A stretch of DNA of 64,000 nt from Acidobacteria bacterium AB60 (GTDB lineage Bacteria > Acidobacteriota > Terriglobia > Terriglobales > Acidobacteriaceae), in the NCBI GenBank assembly GCA_008682415.1, contig VANK01000004.1, forward strand, positions 186,001 to 250,000. Direction: 5' to 3'. The notes beneath the pieces are model-generated. The model worked only from the letters and a program-made list of their open reading frames with translations. It ran no database searches and was not told the origin of the DNA. Shown here piece after piece: positions 9,214 to 18,180 of the stretch. Every line of letters starts with the position of its first letter. Positions within the stretch are counted from its first letter, which is position 1. Position numbers and translations under genes: made by a program.

Positions 9214-9421
9214 CCCCCAATCCCAAAGGCTCACGCCCTCATCATCACCCGGGGCCGCAACGCTCCGTCTCCTGCTGACTCCTCCTCAATTTATCTTCAT
9301 CACAATCGCGCTAACCAATCGGCACTGCACTCGTCGTCCCGTTCACCCGTCAAAAAGTGCAGTTAACATGCGTGTTTCGCACTACCTGCGCGCGGTGGTT
9401 ATGAGCGATCCTCAGAAAGCG

Positions 9422-9441
9422 GTTATGGCCTGTTGCATAAC
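9422..9441. promoter_or_regulatory. Inverted repeat upstream of second TonB receptor
   Basis: GTTATG and CATAAC form perfect 6-bp arms around an 8-bp spacer, 71 bp before the receptor start. A further GGTTATG occurs at about 9397. It could be an operator or part of the 5' leader. The rest of the 298-bp gap from 9214 shows nothing I can identify. Confidence 0.25.
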
Positions 9442-9511
9442 TTCGACCTCACTCTGAGTGATGGGCGACCGTGCTGCTACGGAAGCCTAATCAGATGCAG
9501 GAGTGAAAAGA

Positions 9512-12500
9512 ATGACTTCTCCATGGTGTTCCACTTTGACCGTGACGCATCAGAATCAGCCTCGTTCCACCTTGCCAGGACGTAACCATCTCATCGTCAA
9601 ACTCGTGCTGCTCGCTCTGTTCGTGTCGGGCTTGTGCCTGTCGGCCTCCGCGCAACAGGCCACCGTCGTCGGCACCATCACCGATCCCTCCGGAGCAGCG
9701 GTCCCCAACGTAACCGTAACCGTCACCAACCTCGAGTCCGGCGTCGCCCGCACGGTCCAGACCAATGACGCCGGCCAATACGTAGCCCCCGACCTGAACA
9801 TCGGCCACTACAGTCTCAAGGCGCAGGCCAACGGCTTCAAGGCTGTGGAACAGAAGAACGTCAACCTGCAAGTCGGAGACCGCGCCCGCATCGATTTCCA
9901 GATGCAGGTCGGTGAGGTCCAGGAAACCGTAACCGTAGAATCCGATGCCGTGCGCGTCCAGACAGACTCGGGCGAGCAAAGCAGCGTGATCACCGGCCAG
10001 CAGATCTCGCAGATCGCCGTCAGCGGACGCAGCATGTACCAGCTCGCCGCACTGGTGCCCGGCGCCTCCAGCCAGATTGGCGCAGGCGGCATGAGTGCCG
10101 GCGAGGTCAACACACCCGTCGGCGGTGATGCCAGCGTCGAATTCAACGGCCTTCGCCAGAACCACAACATCTACCTGCTCGATGGCGGCGAAGACGATGA
10201 CCGCGGCGGCGCCGGAGGCATGAGTATCGCGCCTTCCAGCGACGCCATCGCCGAATTCCGCACCCTCACCTCCAACTACAGCGCCGATTACGGCCTCTCT
10301 TCCGCCGGCACCATGTCCATGGTTCTCAAGTCGGGAACCAGGAACTTTCATGCCTCCGCCTGGGAGTTCAACCGCAATGACGCCTTTGACGCGCGCAACT
10401 ACTTCAACCCGGCTCCCCAGAAGGTAGCCGAGCTGCGCCTCAACGTCTTCGGGTTCAATGCGGGCGGCCCGGTCACGCTCGGCCCGCTCTACAACCAGGA
10501 ACGCAAGCGAACCTTCTTCTTCTATAACCAGGAGTGGCGCCGGCTCATTCAGGGCGGCCTCACCAATCAGCCCGTCCCCGATCGCTCCACCTACGGAGGC
10601 GACTTCGGCAGCCAGACCATCAAGGTGCCCAGTGCCTCCGCGATTGCCAGCAACGTACTGGCGCGCAACTGCCCCGGTGGCGTTCTGCCCGTCGGCGTCG
10701 TGCAGGGACAGCCGTTCCCCAACAACACCATTCCCTCCTGCATGATCTCCCCTAACTCCAACTCGCTGCTCACCGCCGGTATCTTCCCCGCGGCCAATGC
10801 GGTCAGCGGCGGCAAGCCCACCTTCATCGGCGGCAACAACTCGCCCACCAACCTCACCGAAGAAGTCGTGCGCATCGACCACAGCTTCAGCAGCAAGCTG
10901 GCGGTCTTCGGGCACTTCATCTCCGAGCAGGTGACGCAGGGCTTCGGCGTGAGCCAGTGGAGCGGCGCCAACCTGCCCACCGTCGGCGACACCTTCGGCA
11001 ATCCCTCCTACAGCGCCGTGGTCCACGCCACCTACACCATCAATCCCAGCCTGCTCAATGAGACCGCCTTCAACTACAACGGCAACCGCATCAACATCGT
11101 GCCCTTCGCCGGTTCCGGCCTCAAGAGTCTGGCCCTACCCGCCGGATACGATTCTTCCCACTCCCGTCTCTTCAGCGGTCCCAACAATCTCGGCCGCATC
11201 CCCAACATCGACCTGAACGGCTCGCTGGGCAGCCACTTCGAAATCTCCAGCTGGCCGTGGCACAACAAGGCCGACGACTACCAGCTGCGCGACGACCTCT
11301 CCTGGACCAAGGGCGTACATCAGCTCAAGTTCGGCGTCAGCTGGGCCCTCTACAAGAAGGTGCAGGACCTCTTCGGACAAACGCAGGGCTCCTTCAACTT
11401 CGACGGAACCTACACCGGCAGCGACTTTGCCGACTTCCTCCTCGGCGCCGCCAAGGGCTATACCGAACTCGCCGTGCAGGACAAGGGCTTCTGGAACAAC
11501 GTCTCCTGGGCCACCTACGTCCAGGACAACTGGCGCGTCAACCACAACCTCACCCTCAACCTGGGCGTGCGCTGGGACGGCGTGCCGCACACCTACGAAG
11601 CCAACGACCGCATGGGCAACTTCTACCCCTCGCTGTATAAGGCCGCCGACGCAGCCATCCTGCTCCCCGACGGCACCATCAGCCCCTCCAGCCCCGGCCT
11701 CGGCACCAGCCCCAACCCCATCCTCAAGGGAGTTCCGCTCTACCTCAACGGCATCGGCATTCCTGAGAAGGACGGCGTTCCCAAAGGCCTCGTGCACAAC
11801 AACTGGGCCACCGTCGGTCCGCGCCTCGGCTTCGCCTACGACGTCGCCGGCAACGCCAAGACCGTCATCCGCGGCGGATTCGGCATCATGTACGAGCGCA
11901 TCCAGGGCAACGACATGTACAACGCCGGACCCAACATCCCCTTCAGCCTCAATGTGAACAACAGCAGCGTTGAGATTGAAAACCCCAGCATCCTGCTTGC
12001 CACCGGCACCGCCGCGGCCAAGCCCATCAACCCTGCCAGCATCACCGGCCTGGCCATCAATCAGTACAAGCAGCCCGCCAGCTATCAGTACAGCGCGGGC
12101 ATCCAGCACCAGCTCAACTCCCAATCCGTGCTGTCCCTGGCCTACGTCGGCAACCAGAACCGCTTCCAGAACGACTATCGTCAGGCCAACTTGCCCGACG
12201 AAAGCTATCTGCCGCAGCTCATCGCCGGGGCCCAGTACAACACCGCGCCGGGACTTCCCTACCGCGGGTTCCAATCCATCAATCTCTCCACAAATGAGGC
12301 CAACTCTCACTACAACGGGTTCCAGGTTGACCTCAACTCGCACATCCACAGCCTCAATCTGCGCGCCTACTACACCCTCTCCCGCACGGTCGATCCGACC
12401 CTGGGCGGTGGCGGCGGCGCCGACCTCTCCAACGTCTCCAACCCGTACCTCGGCTGGAAATACGACAAAGGTCCCGGTGGATACGACCGCACCCACAACG

Positions 12501-13015
12501 GCGCCGTCAACTTCATCTATGACATCCCCTTCCTGCAAAAGAGCTCCAACCGTCTCCTGAAGACCGCTCTCGGCAGCTGGGAAGTCTCCGGCATCGTCAC
12601 CATGACCTCCGGCCTCCCCATCAACCCGCAACTCACCGGCGGCCAAAGCAGCAATGGCCTGCCTAACGCCACCAACCGCCCCGACAAGGTCTCCAACGTC
12701 ACCTACCCGCACAAGGCCAACCAGTGGTTCAACACCGCTGCCTTCGCCGCACCTGCTGTGGGCACCTGGGGCAATGCCGGATTCAACTCGCTGCGCGGGC
12801 CCGGCCGCGACAACTGGAACCTCTCCCTCTTCAAGAGCTTCCCGCTCAATGAAGATCAAACGCGCCGCTTCGAGTTCCGCGCGGAGAGCTTCAACGTCTG
12901 GAACCACACGCAGTTCAATGCCGTCAGCAACGGCCTGGGCGCCAGCAACTTCGGCCAGGTCACCTCGGCGTTCGACCCGCGCGTCTTCCAGTTCGGTGGA
13001 AAATTCTACTTCTAG
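9512..13015 (+). CDS. TonB-dependent receptor with N-terminal carboxypeptidase-regulatory-like domain (Oar-like)
   Basis: A 1167-residue outer-membrane transporter. The signal peptide core (LVLLALFVSGLCLSASAQ) lies at about residues 30-48. It is followed by a regulatory-like domain (VVGTITDPSGAAVPNVTV, about 50-135), a plug (about 140-330; SVEFNGLRQNHNIYLLDGG, NYSADYGLSSAGTMSMVLKS) and a barrel ending in FQFGGKFYF. AGGAG lies 8 nt before the ATG at 9512; a GTG three codons upstream overlaps the SD and is less likely. It is monocistronic by position, with a strong terminator 20 nt after the stop. It is not a close copy of the receptor at 1719, so the two probably carry different substrates, which I cannot predict. 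Confidence 0.92.
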   Translation: MTSPWCSTLTVTHQNQPRSTLPGRNHLIVKLVLLALFVSGLCLSASAQQATVVGTITDPSGAAVPNVTVTVTNLESGVARTVQTNDAGQYVAPDLNIGHYSLKAQANGFKAVEQKNVNLQVGDRARIDFQMQVGEVQETVTVESDAVRVQTDSGEQSSVITGQQISQIAVSGRSMYQLAALVPGASSQIGAGGMSAGEVNTPVGGDASVEFNGLRQNHNIYLLDGGEDDDRGGAGGMSIAPSSDAIAEFRTLTSNYSADYGLSSAGTMSMVLKSGTRNFHASAWEFNRNDAFDARNYFNPAPQKVAELRLNVFGFNAGGPVTLGPLYNQERKRTFFFYNQEWRRLIQGGLTNQPVPDRSTYGGDFGSQTIKVPSASAIASNVLARNCPGGVLPVGVVQGQPFPNNTIPSCMISPNSNSLLTAGIFPAANAVSGGKPTFIGGNNSPTNLTEEVVRIDHSFSSKLAVFGHFISEQVTQGFGVSQWSGANLPTVGDTFGNPSYSAVVHATYTINPSLLNETAFNYNGNRINIVPFAGSGLKSLALPAGYDSSHSRLFSGPNNLGRIPNIDLNGSLGSHFEISSWPWHNKADDYQLRDDLSWTKGVHQLKFGVSWALYKKVQDLFGQTQGSFNFDGTYTGSDFADFLLGAAKGYTELAVQDKGFWNNVSWATYVQDNWRVNHNLTLNLGVRWDGVPHTYEANDRMGNFYPSLYKAADAAILLPDGTISPSSPGLGTSPNPILKGVPLYLNGIGIPEKDGVPKGLVHNNWATVGPRLGFAYDVAGNAKTVIRGGFGIMYERIQGNDMYNAGPNIPFSLNVNNSSVEIENPSILLATGTAAAKPINPASITGLAINQYKQPASYQYSAGIQHQLNSQSVLSLAYVGNQNRFQNDYRQANLPDESYLPQLIAGAQYNTAPGLPYRGFQSINLSTNEANSHYNGFQVDLNSHIHSLNLRAYYTLSRTVDPTLGGGGGADLSNVSNPYLGWKYDKGPGGYDRTHNGAVNFIYDIPFLQKSSNRLLKTALGSWEVSGIVTMTSGLPINPQLTGGQSSNGLPNATNRPDKVSNVTYPHKANQWFNTAAFAAPAVGTWGNAGFNSLRGPGRDNWNLSLFKSFPLNEDQTRRFEFRAESFNVWNHTQFNAVSNGLGASNFGQVTSAFDPRVFQFGGKFYF

Positions 13016-13034
13016 CCTGTAGTCCTTCCTTACT

Positions 13035-13073
13035 GTCCCGTTCCCACGCCCGTGGGAATGGGACTCCTTTTTC
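13035..13073 (+). terminator. Rho-independent terminator after TonB receptor
   Basis: A 13-bp stem (GTCCCGTTCCCAC with GTGGGAATGGGAC, one G-U pair) is closed by a short loop and followed by TCCTTTTTC. Confidence 0.85.
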
Positions 13074-13266
13074 TTCTCTCCCGCGCGTCTAGAACCACAC
13101 CGCCTCCTCCAGAGCCAGATCCCTCGAACAACCGCGCCCCACCCGCCGTGACGTACAATGGCTGCGCCTTTGCATCCGGGTTACGCGCGGCGCGGAAATC
13201 GTTTTCCCGCGCCCCCTCGCCCGGCCGCCGGGGCACTTCACATCGCACCTTCAGGGATGGAGACAG

Positions 13267-14412
13267 ATGAAGCCAGGCCTTCGCACCTTCGTGTTCTTAT
13301 CAATCATGGGTTCCTTCATGGCAACAGCCCGCGCTCAGGCGGTCACCGAAATCGGCGGTGAAAAGATCGTTACCCTCACCCGCAAGGCCGTCAGCACCAC
13401 CAAGCCTGAATTCACCAGCGTCTCCGTCCTCCCCGGCCGCGGCATGGAACTCCTCCAGGTCAAGGCCAACTTCCCCGGCAAGGGCGAAGTCGACGTGCTC
13501 GCCTCCCCCGACACCGCCACCGCCAAGCAAATGCTCGACGAGAAGGACACCCCCAACGGCGACCTCGGCTATCGTCTTGGCTCGGCCTTCCTCTTCCCCT
13601 ACCCCAACCGCATCCGCGGCAAGCTATCCGCCGACGGCAAAACCCTCACCACCGACTGGAACGGCCACACCATCACCCTCCCCGCCAACAACATCGGCCA
13701 TAATCCCGGCGCCGAACGCCACGCCATGCACGGCCTCATCCTCAAGTCCAAGGCCGAAGACGTGAAGGTCTCCAAGACCGCCGCCGGCGAACAGGTCACC
13801 GGCATCATCCACGGCGGCGACTTTGGCGGACACTGGCTCTCCAAGTCCGATCTCGAGATCACCATCAGCCTCAGCGCCGACGCCCTCGACGCCACCGTCG
13901 TCGCCAAGAACGTAGGTTCCGAGGCCGAGCCCGTCTCCATCGGCTGGCACCCCTACTTCAACCTCCCCTCCGGCGACCGCACCCAGGCCCGCATCCACAT
14001 CCCCGCCTCCATGGTGGCCGTGGTTGACAACTACGACAACGTCTTCCCCACCGGCCAGCTCAAGCCCGTCGACGGCACCCAGTTCGACCTGCGCGCGCCC
14101 AACGGCAAGCCCCTGGAGAAGAACTTCTACGACGACAACTGGAGCAAGCTCGCCTGGGCCAACAACGCCGTCACCGTCAAGGTCATCGACCCGGCCGCCA
14201 AGTACGGCGTCGCCATCGAGGGCCTCTCGCCGCAGATCAAAACCATCCAGATGTACGCGCCGCCCACCCAGAAGTTTGTGGCCATCGAGCACCAGTTCAA
14301 CTTCGCGGACCCCTTCGCCAAGGAGTGGAAGGGCATGGACACCGGCATGATCACCCTCAAGCCCGGCCAGAGCACCCGGTGGCACGTGCGCCTCAAAGTT
14401 TTCGTTCCGTAG
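13267..14412 (+). CDS. Aldose 1-epimerase (galactose mutarotase family), exported
   Basis: A 381-residue protein with a signal peptide (MKPGLRTFVFLSIMGSFMAT, ARAQA). The aldose epimerase beta-sandwich covers the rest. Family motifs are HAMHGLIL and SIGWHPYFNLP, which hold the two active-site histidines, and VAIEHQFNFADPF near the C-terminus, the likely site of the acidic catalytic residue. It interconverts alpha and beta anomers of free sugars. Export to the periplasm differs from the cytoplasmic GalM of enterobacteria but is common for GH-associated mutarotases. GGAG lies 4 nt upstream of the ATG, a short spacing. No sugar-catabolic operon adjoins it. Confidence 0.88.
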   Translation: MKPGLRTFVFLSIMGSFMATARAQAVTEIGGEKIVTLTRKAVSTTKPEFTSVSVLPGRGMELLQVKANFPGKGEVDVLASPDTATAKQMLDEKDTPNGDLGYRLGSAFLFPYPNRIRGKLSADGKTLTTDWNGHTITLPANNIGHNPGAERHAMHGLILKSKAEDVKVSKTAAGEQVTGIIHGGDFGGHWLSKSDLEITISLSADALDATVVAKNVGSEAEPVSIGWHPYFNLPSGDRTQARIHIPASMVAVVDNYDNVFPTGQLKPVDGTQFDLRAPNGKPLEKNFYDDNWSKLAWANNAVTVKVIDPAAKYGVAIEGLSPQIKTIQMYAPPTQKFVAIEHQFNFADPFAKEWKGMDTGMITLKPGQSTRWHVRLKVFVP

Positions 14413-14624
14413 GCCCGCACGGGAATAAAAACGGGTAAGTTGATCGGAATCAGCAGGTTGATGGCGATTTGGGCGCAAATCGGCCTTGAATGTGAGGCAA
14501 ATCACCAAAACAGCCGAAAAGACGAGCGCTGGCAAACGGCTGTGGACAGAGCATGGTGAGCCGATCTGGTATTGAAACTCAACCGTTTATCGGCGACTGA
14601 GCTGAAAACGCCGCAGTCAAAGCA

Positions 14625-14663
14625 AAGCCCCACCAGGAGCATCTGTCCGGGAGGGGCTTTTTT
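14625..14663. terminator. Terminator-like hairpin in intergenic region
   Basis: AAGCCCC and GGGGCTT are separated by 21 nt and followed by a run of T. It lies about 210 bp after the epimerase stop, so it may end that transcript or an unrecognised short RNA between 14413 and 14660. I found no known RNA family there. Confidence 0.6.
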
Positions 14664-15120
14664 CGTACTAGTTATAGTGTGACAGACTCGGCGAATTAAT
14701 CCCCAATGTTTCCGGCTGTTTCTCAAGTTTATTTTTGGCCTGGAAGACGATCGGCCGCAGTGGTTTAGGCTCTCCGAGGACGTTTTCCACAGGCCCAGTG
14801 GGGCTTGACAGGATTTGAAGAGGCTTGATGAGACTGCCGCTATTGTGATGGGAGATGGAGAATGAAGACGCTCCCCTCTGCAGAGGTGATCGAGCTCACA
14901 TTTTCGTCGAGTTTCGCCAAATTTTCGTGGTTGTTTCAAACCATATATGTAGTAATTATGGATACATCGTAAGTCGAGTGATGGGGGAGAGGAGCAGGGG
15001 TCGGTTGAACGAGTCTCGGGTATCAGGAACCCGCACCGCAGGTCTGCAGGGTGAGGAGAGCTGGGGGGCGTGTTCCCCCTATCCGCTTGACGATTCGTTG
15101 GTGCTGGGGCGTGCTACTCT
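14664..15120. other. 457-bp intergenic region
   Basis: No convincing protein-coding gene. It contains the BlaI-box-like element annotated at 14911-14954. A possible 36-codon reading frame (ATG at 14862, GGAG 7 nt before it) runs through that element; its product (MKTLPSAEVIELTFSS and so on) is unlike anything I know and I do not call it a gene. Confidence 0.5.
14911..14954. promoter_or_regulatory. 44-bp element with BlaI/MecI-box-like half site, copy A
   Basis: GTTTCGCCAAATTTTCGTGG, then 17 nt, then TGTAGTA. The same blocks at the same spacing recur at 61796-61839. The right part reads CATATATGTAGTA; in register with the BlaI/MecI operator consensus (TACTACATATGTAGTA) it matches at about 13 of 16 positions. 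It is 166 bp upstream of the hypothetical gene at 15121 and could control it. Confidence 0.45.
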
Positions 15121-15873
15121 TTGGAGGCTGTGGCACTGACGGGTCCAAATTCGTTCCCTCCTGTAACGGCTGAGTTCACCGGCGAAGTGCAGCGGGCCGA
15201 AGCCGGGGCGGCGGCCGCACAGTCCGCGTACCGTCTCACGCGGGCGGCGGATGGGAACACGCGCCTGGATAGCGGGGAGACGTCGGTGATCTCGAACCCG
15301 GCGGCCGGCCACAGCGTTGTGCTGAATCATGCGGCAAAGACGGCGATCGTTCAGCCGCATCCGCCCGCTCTGCCAGCGGTTCCGGGGATGCCGGTGATGC
15401 CTTCGGCTCCCGGAGGCGCGGCGCTTGCGACGGTGCAGGATCTGGGGAAGAGCGTCTTCCAGGGTACTCCGGTGGAGGGGAAGCGGTACGTCTTTCAACC
15501 GCCGGCCATGCCGGCTCCTCCGGCCGCACCAAAAGCACCGGCGTTGCCGAAGACTCCTGACGCGCCCAAACCGCCAGCGGGGATGGCCCCGGGTTCGCAG
15601 CCGCCGGGAGCCCCGGCCGCGCAAGCCGCGGCGCTGGCGCCGCCTGCTCCGCCAACGCCCACCGTGGCCGAGGTGTGGACCAGCCCCAAATTGGGTCTGC
15701 CGATGTTCACCAAGATGAACGGGGGATTCGGCCAGATCACGCACGTTTGCCAGAGCGCGACTCCTGGGGAGCCTCACCCCGCGGCATTCCAGATACCGCC
15801 GGACTACAAGGTGATGCAGCCAGAGCCGCCGACGACGTTCGAATCTACCCAGAGTGACAGGGGCAGGGGCTAA
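15121..15873 (+). CDS. Hypothetical Pro/Ala-rich protein
   Basis: A 250-residue reading frame with good codon usage and a TTG start. The frame closes at a TGA at 15088, so there is no room for a signal peptide, although the composition looks like an exported protein; a GTG at 15130 is an alternative start. Residues about 18-85 (FTGEVQRAEAG, YRLTRAADGNTRLDSGETS, VISNPAAGHSVVLNHAAKT) look like a small beta-rich domain. Residues about 120-190 are a Pro-Ala linker. The C-terminus (TVAEVWTSPKLGLPMFTKMN and FQIPPDYKVM) looks ordered and resembles uncharacterised acidobacterial secreted proteins. The gene may have lost its original 5' end. I do not recognise a function. Confidence 0.6.
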   Translation: MEAVALTGPNSFPPVTAEFTGEVQRAEAGAAAAQSAYRLTRAADGNTRLDSGETSVISNPAAGHSVVLNHAAKTAIVQPHPPALPAVPGMPVMPSAPGGAALATVQDLGKSVFQGTPVEGKRYVFQPPAMPAPPAAPKAPALPKTPDAPKPPAGMAPGSQPPGAPAAQAAALAPPAPPTPTVAEVWTSPKLGLPMFTKMNGGFGQITHVCQSATPGEPHPAAFQIPPDYKVMQPEPPTTFESTQSDRGRG

Positions 15874-15916
15874 AGCCCGGAGATTTTTGAGGCACGGCTG
15901 TCGATGCCAGAAGGTG

Positions 15917-16985
15917 CGGCGATGCCCGGGTTTGCACGGGTTCGGGCGTCGTCCCTACGGGACTGCGGACTCCTTCGGTGCGCCCCACCCCACGCTGAAG
16001 CGCGGGGCTAACAAACACTGCGCCTACGGCGCGGGGGTGGCCGGGTTGCGACGGCTTTCGTGCGTTCAAACCCCAACGGAGATCCCTGAATCGGCGTTGC
16101 ATGGGGCGCTCGGGCACGAGTTCACTCGGGACGGGTGCAGCGATGCCCGGGTTTGCACGGGGCTCGGGCGTCGTCCCTACGGGACTGCGGACTCCTTGGG
16201 TGCGCCTCACCCCACGCTGAAGCGCGGGGCTAACTAACACTGCGCCTACGGCGCGGGGTTGCGGGTTGCCGTGGCTTCGTGCGTTCAAACCCCAACGGAG
16301 ATCCCTGGATCGGCGTTGCATGAGGCGCTCGGGCACGAGCTTACTCGGGACCGGTGCGGCGATGCCCGTGTTTGCACGAGTCTCGGGCGTCTTCCCTACG
16401 GGACTGCGGACTCGTTGGGTGCGCCTCACCCCACGCTGAAGCGCGGGGCTAACTAACACTGCGCCTACGGCGCGGGGTTGCGGGTTGCCGTGGCTTCGTG
16501 CGTCCAAACCCCAACGGAGATCCCTGGATCCGCGTTGCATGAGGCGCTCGGGCACGAGCTTACTCGGGACCGGTGAGGCGATGCCCGTGTTTGCACGGGT
16601 TCGGGCGTCGTCCCTACGGGACTGCGGACTCATTGGGTGCGCCTCACCCCACGCTGAAGCGCGGGGCTAACAAACACTGCGCCTACGGCGCGGGGGTCGC
16701 CGGGTTGCGACGGCTTTCGTGCGTTCAAACCCCAACGGAGATCCCTGAATCGGCGTTGCACCCCACGCTGAAGCGCGGGGCTAACAAACACTGCGCCTAC
16801 GGCGCGGGGTTGCGGGTTGCCGTGGCTTCGTGCGTTCAAACCCCAACGGAGATCCCTGGATCGGCGTTGCAATTGAGGCGCTTCGGGCACGAGCTTACTC
16901 GGGACCGGTGCGGCGATGCCCGTGTTTGCACGAGTCTCGGGCGTCTTCCCTACGGGACTGCGGACTCATTGGGTGCGCCCCACAA
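15917..16985. repeat. Tandem array of 219-221-bp repeats
   Basis: About four and a half copies of one unit stand head to tail. The anchor GATGCCCG occurs at 15921, 16142, 16361 and 16580, and a last GATGCC at 16915. Spacings are 221, 219, 219 and 335; the last contains an extra half unit starting near 16760. Each unit has short inverted repeats (GCGCCTACGGCGC; CCCCACGCTGAAGCGCGGGG; CCCTACGGGACTGCGG). Copies differ at a few positions (for example CCCGGGTTTG versus CCCGTGTTTG). Because 219 is a multiple of three, long spurious reading frames run through it on both strands. The array ends 10 bp from the 3' end of the Uma2 gene. Confidence 0.9.
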
Positions 16986-16994
16986 TCAATGCTT

Positions 16995-17507
16995 TCAGTT
17001 TTGGAGAAGAGATGCGATCTCGTGGGTGTCAAACTCGATGCCGCGCTGGGGAAGAGAAAAACGGCTGGCTGGTTTGAGACATTGGTCGCAGTACTGCTTG
17101 AAGGCGCCTGTTTTGGGATCGGCTACCCAAATTTGGGGAATGCCCATGGCGGTGTAGTCGTCGAGCTTTTCGTAGAGTTCCTGAACCGTATCGTCAGGGC
17201 TGAGCACCTCGAAGACCGCGAGCGGCGCGACGGTCACGATTTCTTCCTTGGGGTTGGCGCGGTCGAGAACCGAAACATCGGGAACCCGGTATGCGCCGGG
17301 CCGCACGCGAACGCGCAACTCAGGAACACAGCGAATGTTCCATTCCCTGGCGTGCTGAACAAACCACGTTGCAATTGCCAATTGCCAGTCGGCGTGGCTA
17401 TATGTCGGCATACTCCTAGTTCTGACCTCACCGTCGACGTACTCGGCATCCGGCTCGAAGGTCGAATGGAGGTATTGCTGCTCCGAGATGTGTGTCGTCG
17501 CGCTCAT
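16995..17507 (-). CDS. Uma2 family (DUF820) putative nuclease
   Basis: A 170-residue protein of the Uma2/DUF820 family, which has a PD-(D/E)XK restriction-endonuclease-like fold. Visible signatures are EYVDGEVRTRSMPTYSHADW near the N-terminus, then CVPELRVRVRPGAYRVPDVSVLD. In the latter the E, the PD and the following FEVLSPDDT segment correspond to the nuclease core. GIPQIWVADPKTG follows. The biological role of the family is unknown. It is preceded by 6 nt by the 17514 gene on the same strand, so the two form a pair. Its 3' end abuts the tandem repeat array. Confidence 0.85.
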   Translation of the reverse strand: MSATTHISEQQYLHSTFEPDAEYVDGEVRTRSMPTYSHADWQLAIATWFVQHAREWNIRCVPELRVRVRPGAYRVPDVSVLDRANPKEEIVTVAPLAVFEVLSPDDTVQELYEKLDDYTAMGIPQIWVADPKTGAFKQYCDQCLKPASRFSLPQRGIEFDTHEIASLLQN

Positions 17508-17513
17508 GCCGCT

Positions 17514-17981
17514 TCAGGTTACCACCGTATTCATGAAACGCACCTCAGGTTGCTCAATTTCGCTTCTTCCGACGGGCGTCATGCCAAGCTGCCCAAGGGC
17601 CGCCAAGCTTCCTTCGTTTCGACACCAATGAAGGGGTGGGAGTGTTTCCCATGTCAAGTGGAAGGCGTGCCACGCCAGCGGATCCTTAGCGCGATCGGGG
17701 CAGTTGCCCGGCTGAGTTGTTAATGCTCGAATGATTCCGCCTTGCACGCGGTCGAATGCCAGCCATGCGTCGGACTCCGTCATTCCGAAATCCTCGGCTA
17801 TTGCACAAACGATTGCGGATTCGCCCTCGAATTCATCGAGAACTTTCATCACGGCTATCGTGAGTTCTGGAATCGTGCGATCCTTTCGGATCGTCACGTT
17901 CCTGTCGTCTGTCCAGCCCTCTGGCAATGTCATTTCCCGCATTTTAGTCAGTCCGAAGCTCTGTGGAACAACTGCAGTCAT
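17514..17981 (-). CDS. Hypothetical protein, upstream partner of Uma2 gene
   Basis: A 155-residue soluble protein without signal peptide or membrane segment. Segments such as LPEGWTDDRNVTIRKD, VMKVLDEFEGESAIVCAIAE and DPLAWHAFHLTW look like real protein, and the spacing of 6 nt to the Uma2 gene supports translation. I do not recognise the family. The start is uncertain: the ATG at 17981 lacks a clear SD, and an ATG at 17942 (MREMTLPEGW) is an alternative. Confidence 0.6.
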   Translation of the reverse strand: MTAVVPQSFGLTKMREMTLPEGWTDDRNVTIRKDRTIPELTIAVMKVLDEFEGESAIVCAIAEDFGMTESDAWLAFDRVQGGIIRALTTQPGNCPDRAKDPLAWHAFHLTWETLPPLHWCRNEGSLAALGQLGMTPVGRSEIEQPEVRFMNTVVT

Positions 17982-18012
17982 CCATGGCGCCGTGCGGCAC
18001 CCGAGAGTATGA

Positions 18013-18180
18013 AAAGAGCAAGGACAAGAGCAACTGCGGATCCCTCCCCCTTCGCTGTGCTCAGGGTGCGGGATGACAGGTCTCTGGAGGAGTGGACTTT
18101 TTTGAGATGGGAGGAATTTTCACGGCAGGTCCTTCGACGGCGTTGGTGCTGCGCACCAGCGCAGGATGACAGCCCTCTTT
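18013..18180. repeat. Probable interspersed-repeat cluster
   Basis: Short blocks such as GATCCCTCCCCCTTCGCTGT, GGGTGCGGGATGACAG and GCAGGATGACAGCC resemble the dispersed non-coding repeats that litter intergenic regions of many acidobacterial genomes and yield spurious frames of the type DPSPFAVLRVRDD. Within the window, GGATGACAG occurs twice here. No gene is seen. Confidence 0.45.

Noticed and set aside
11135..12907. Minus-strand frame of 590 codons rich in Val, Gly, Asp and Glu
   Set aside because: It is antisense to the second TonB receptor. The composition is that of a reverse-complement shadow and it has no known motif.
14413..14660. Known small RNA (6S, SRP, tmRNA, RNase P)
   Set aside because: A terminator is present, but none of the conserved sequence signatures of these RNAs could be found.
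15845..16633. Long frames on both strands through the repeat array
   Set aside because: They exist only because the repeat period is a multiple of three and GC-rich. They repeat the same 73-residue block, lack SD sites and show no protein-like composition.
15917..16985. CRISPR array
   Set aside because: The unit is 219 bp with near-identical interior. There are no short repeats separated by unique spacers and no cas genes.
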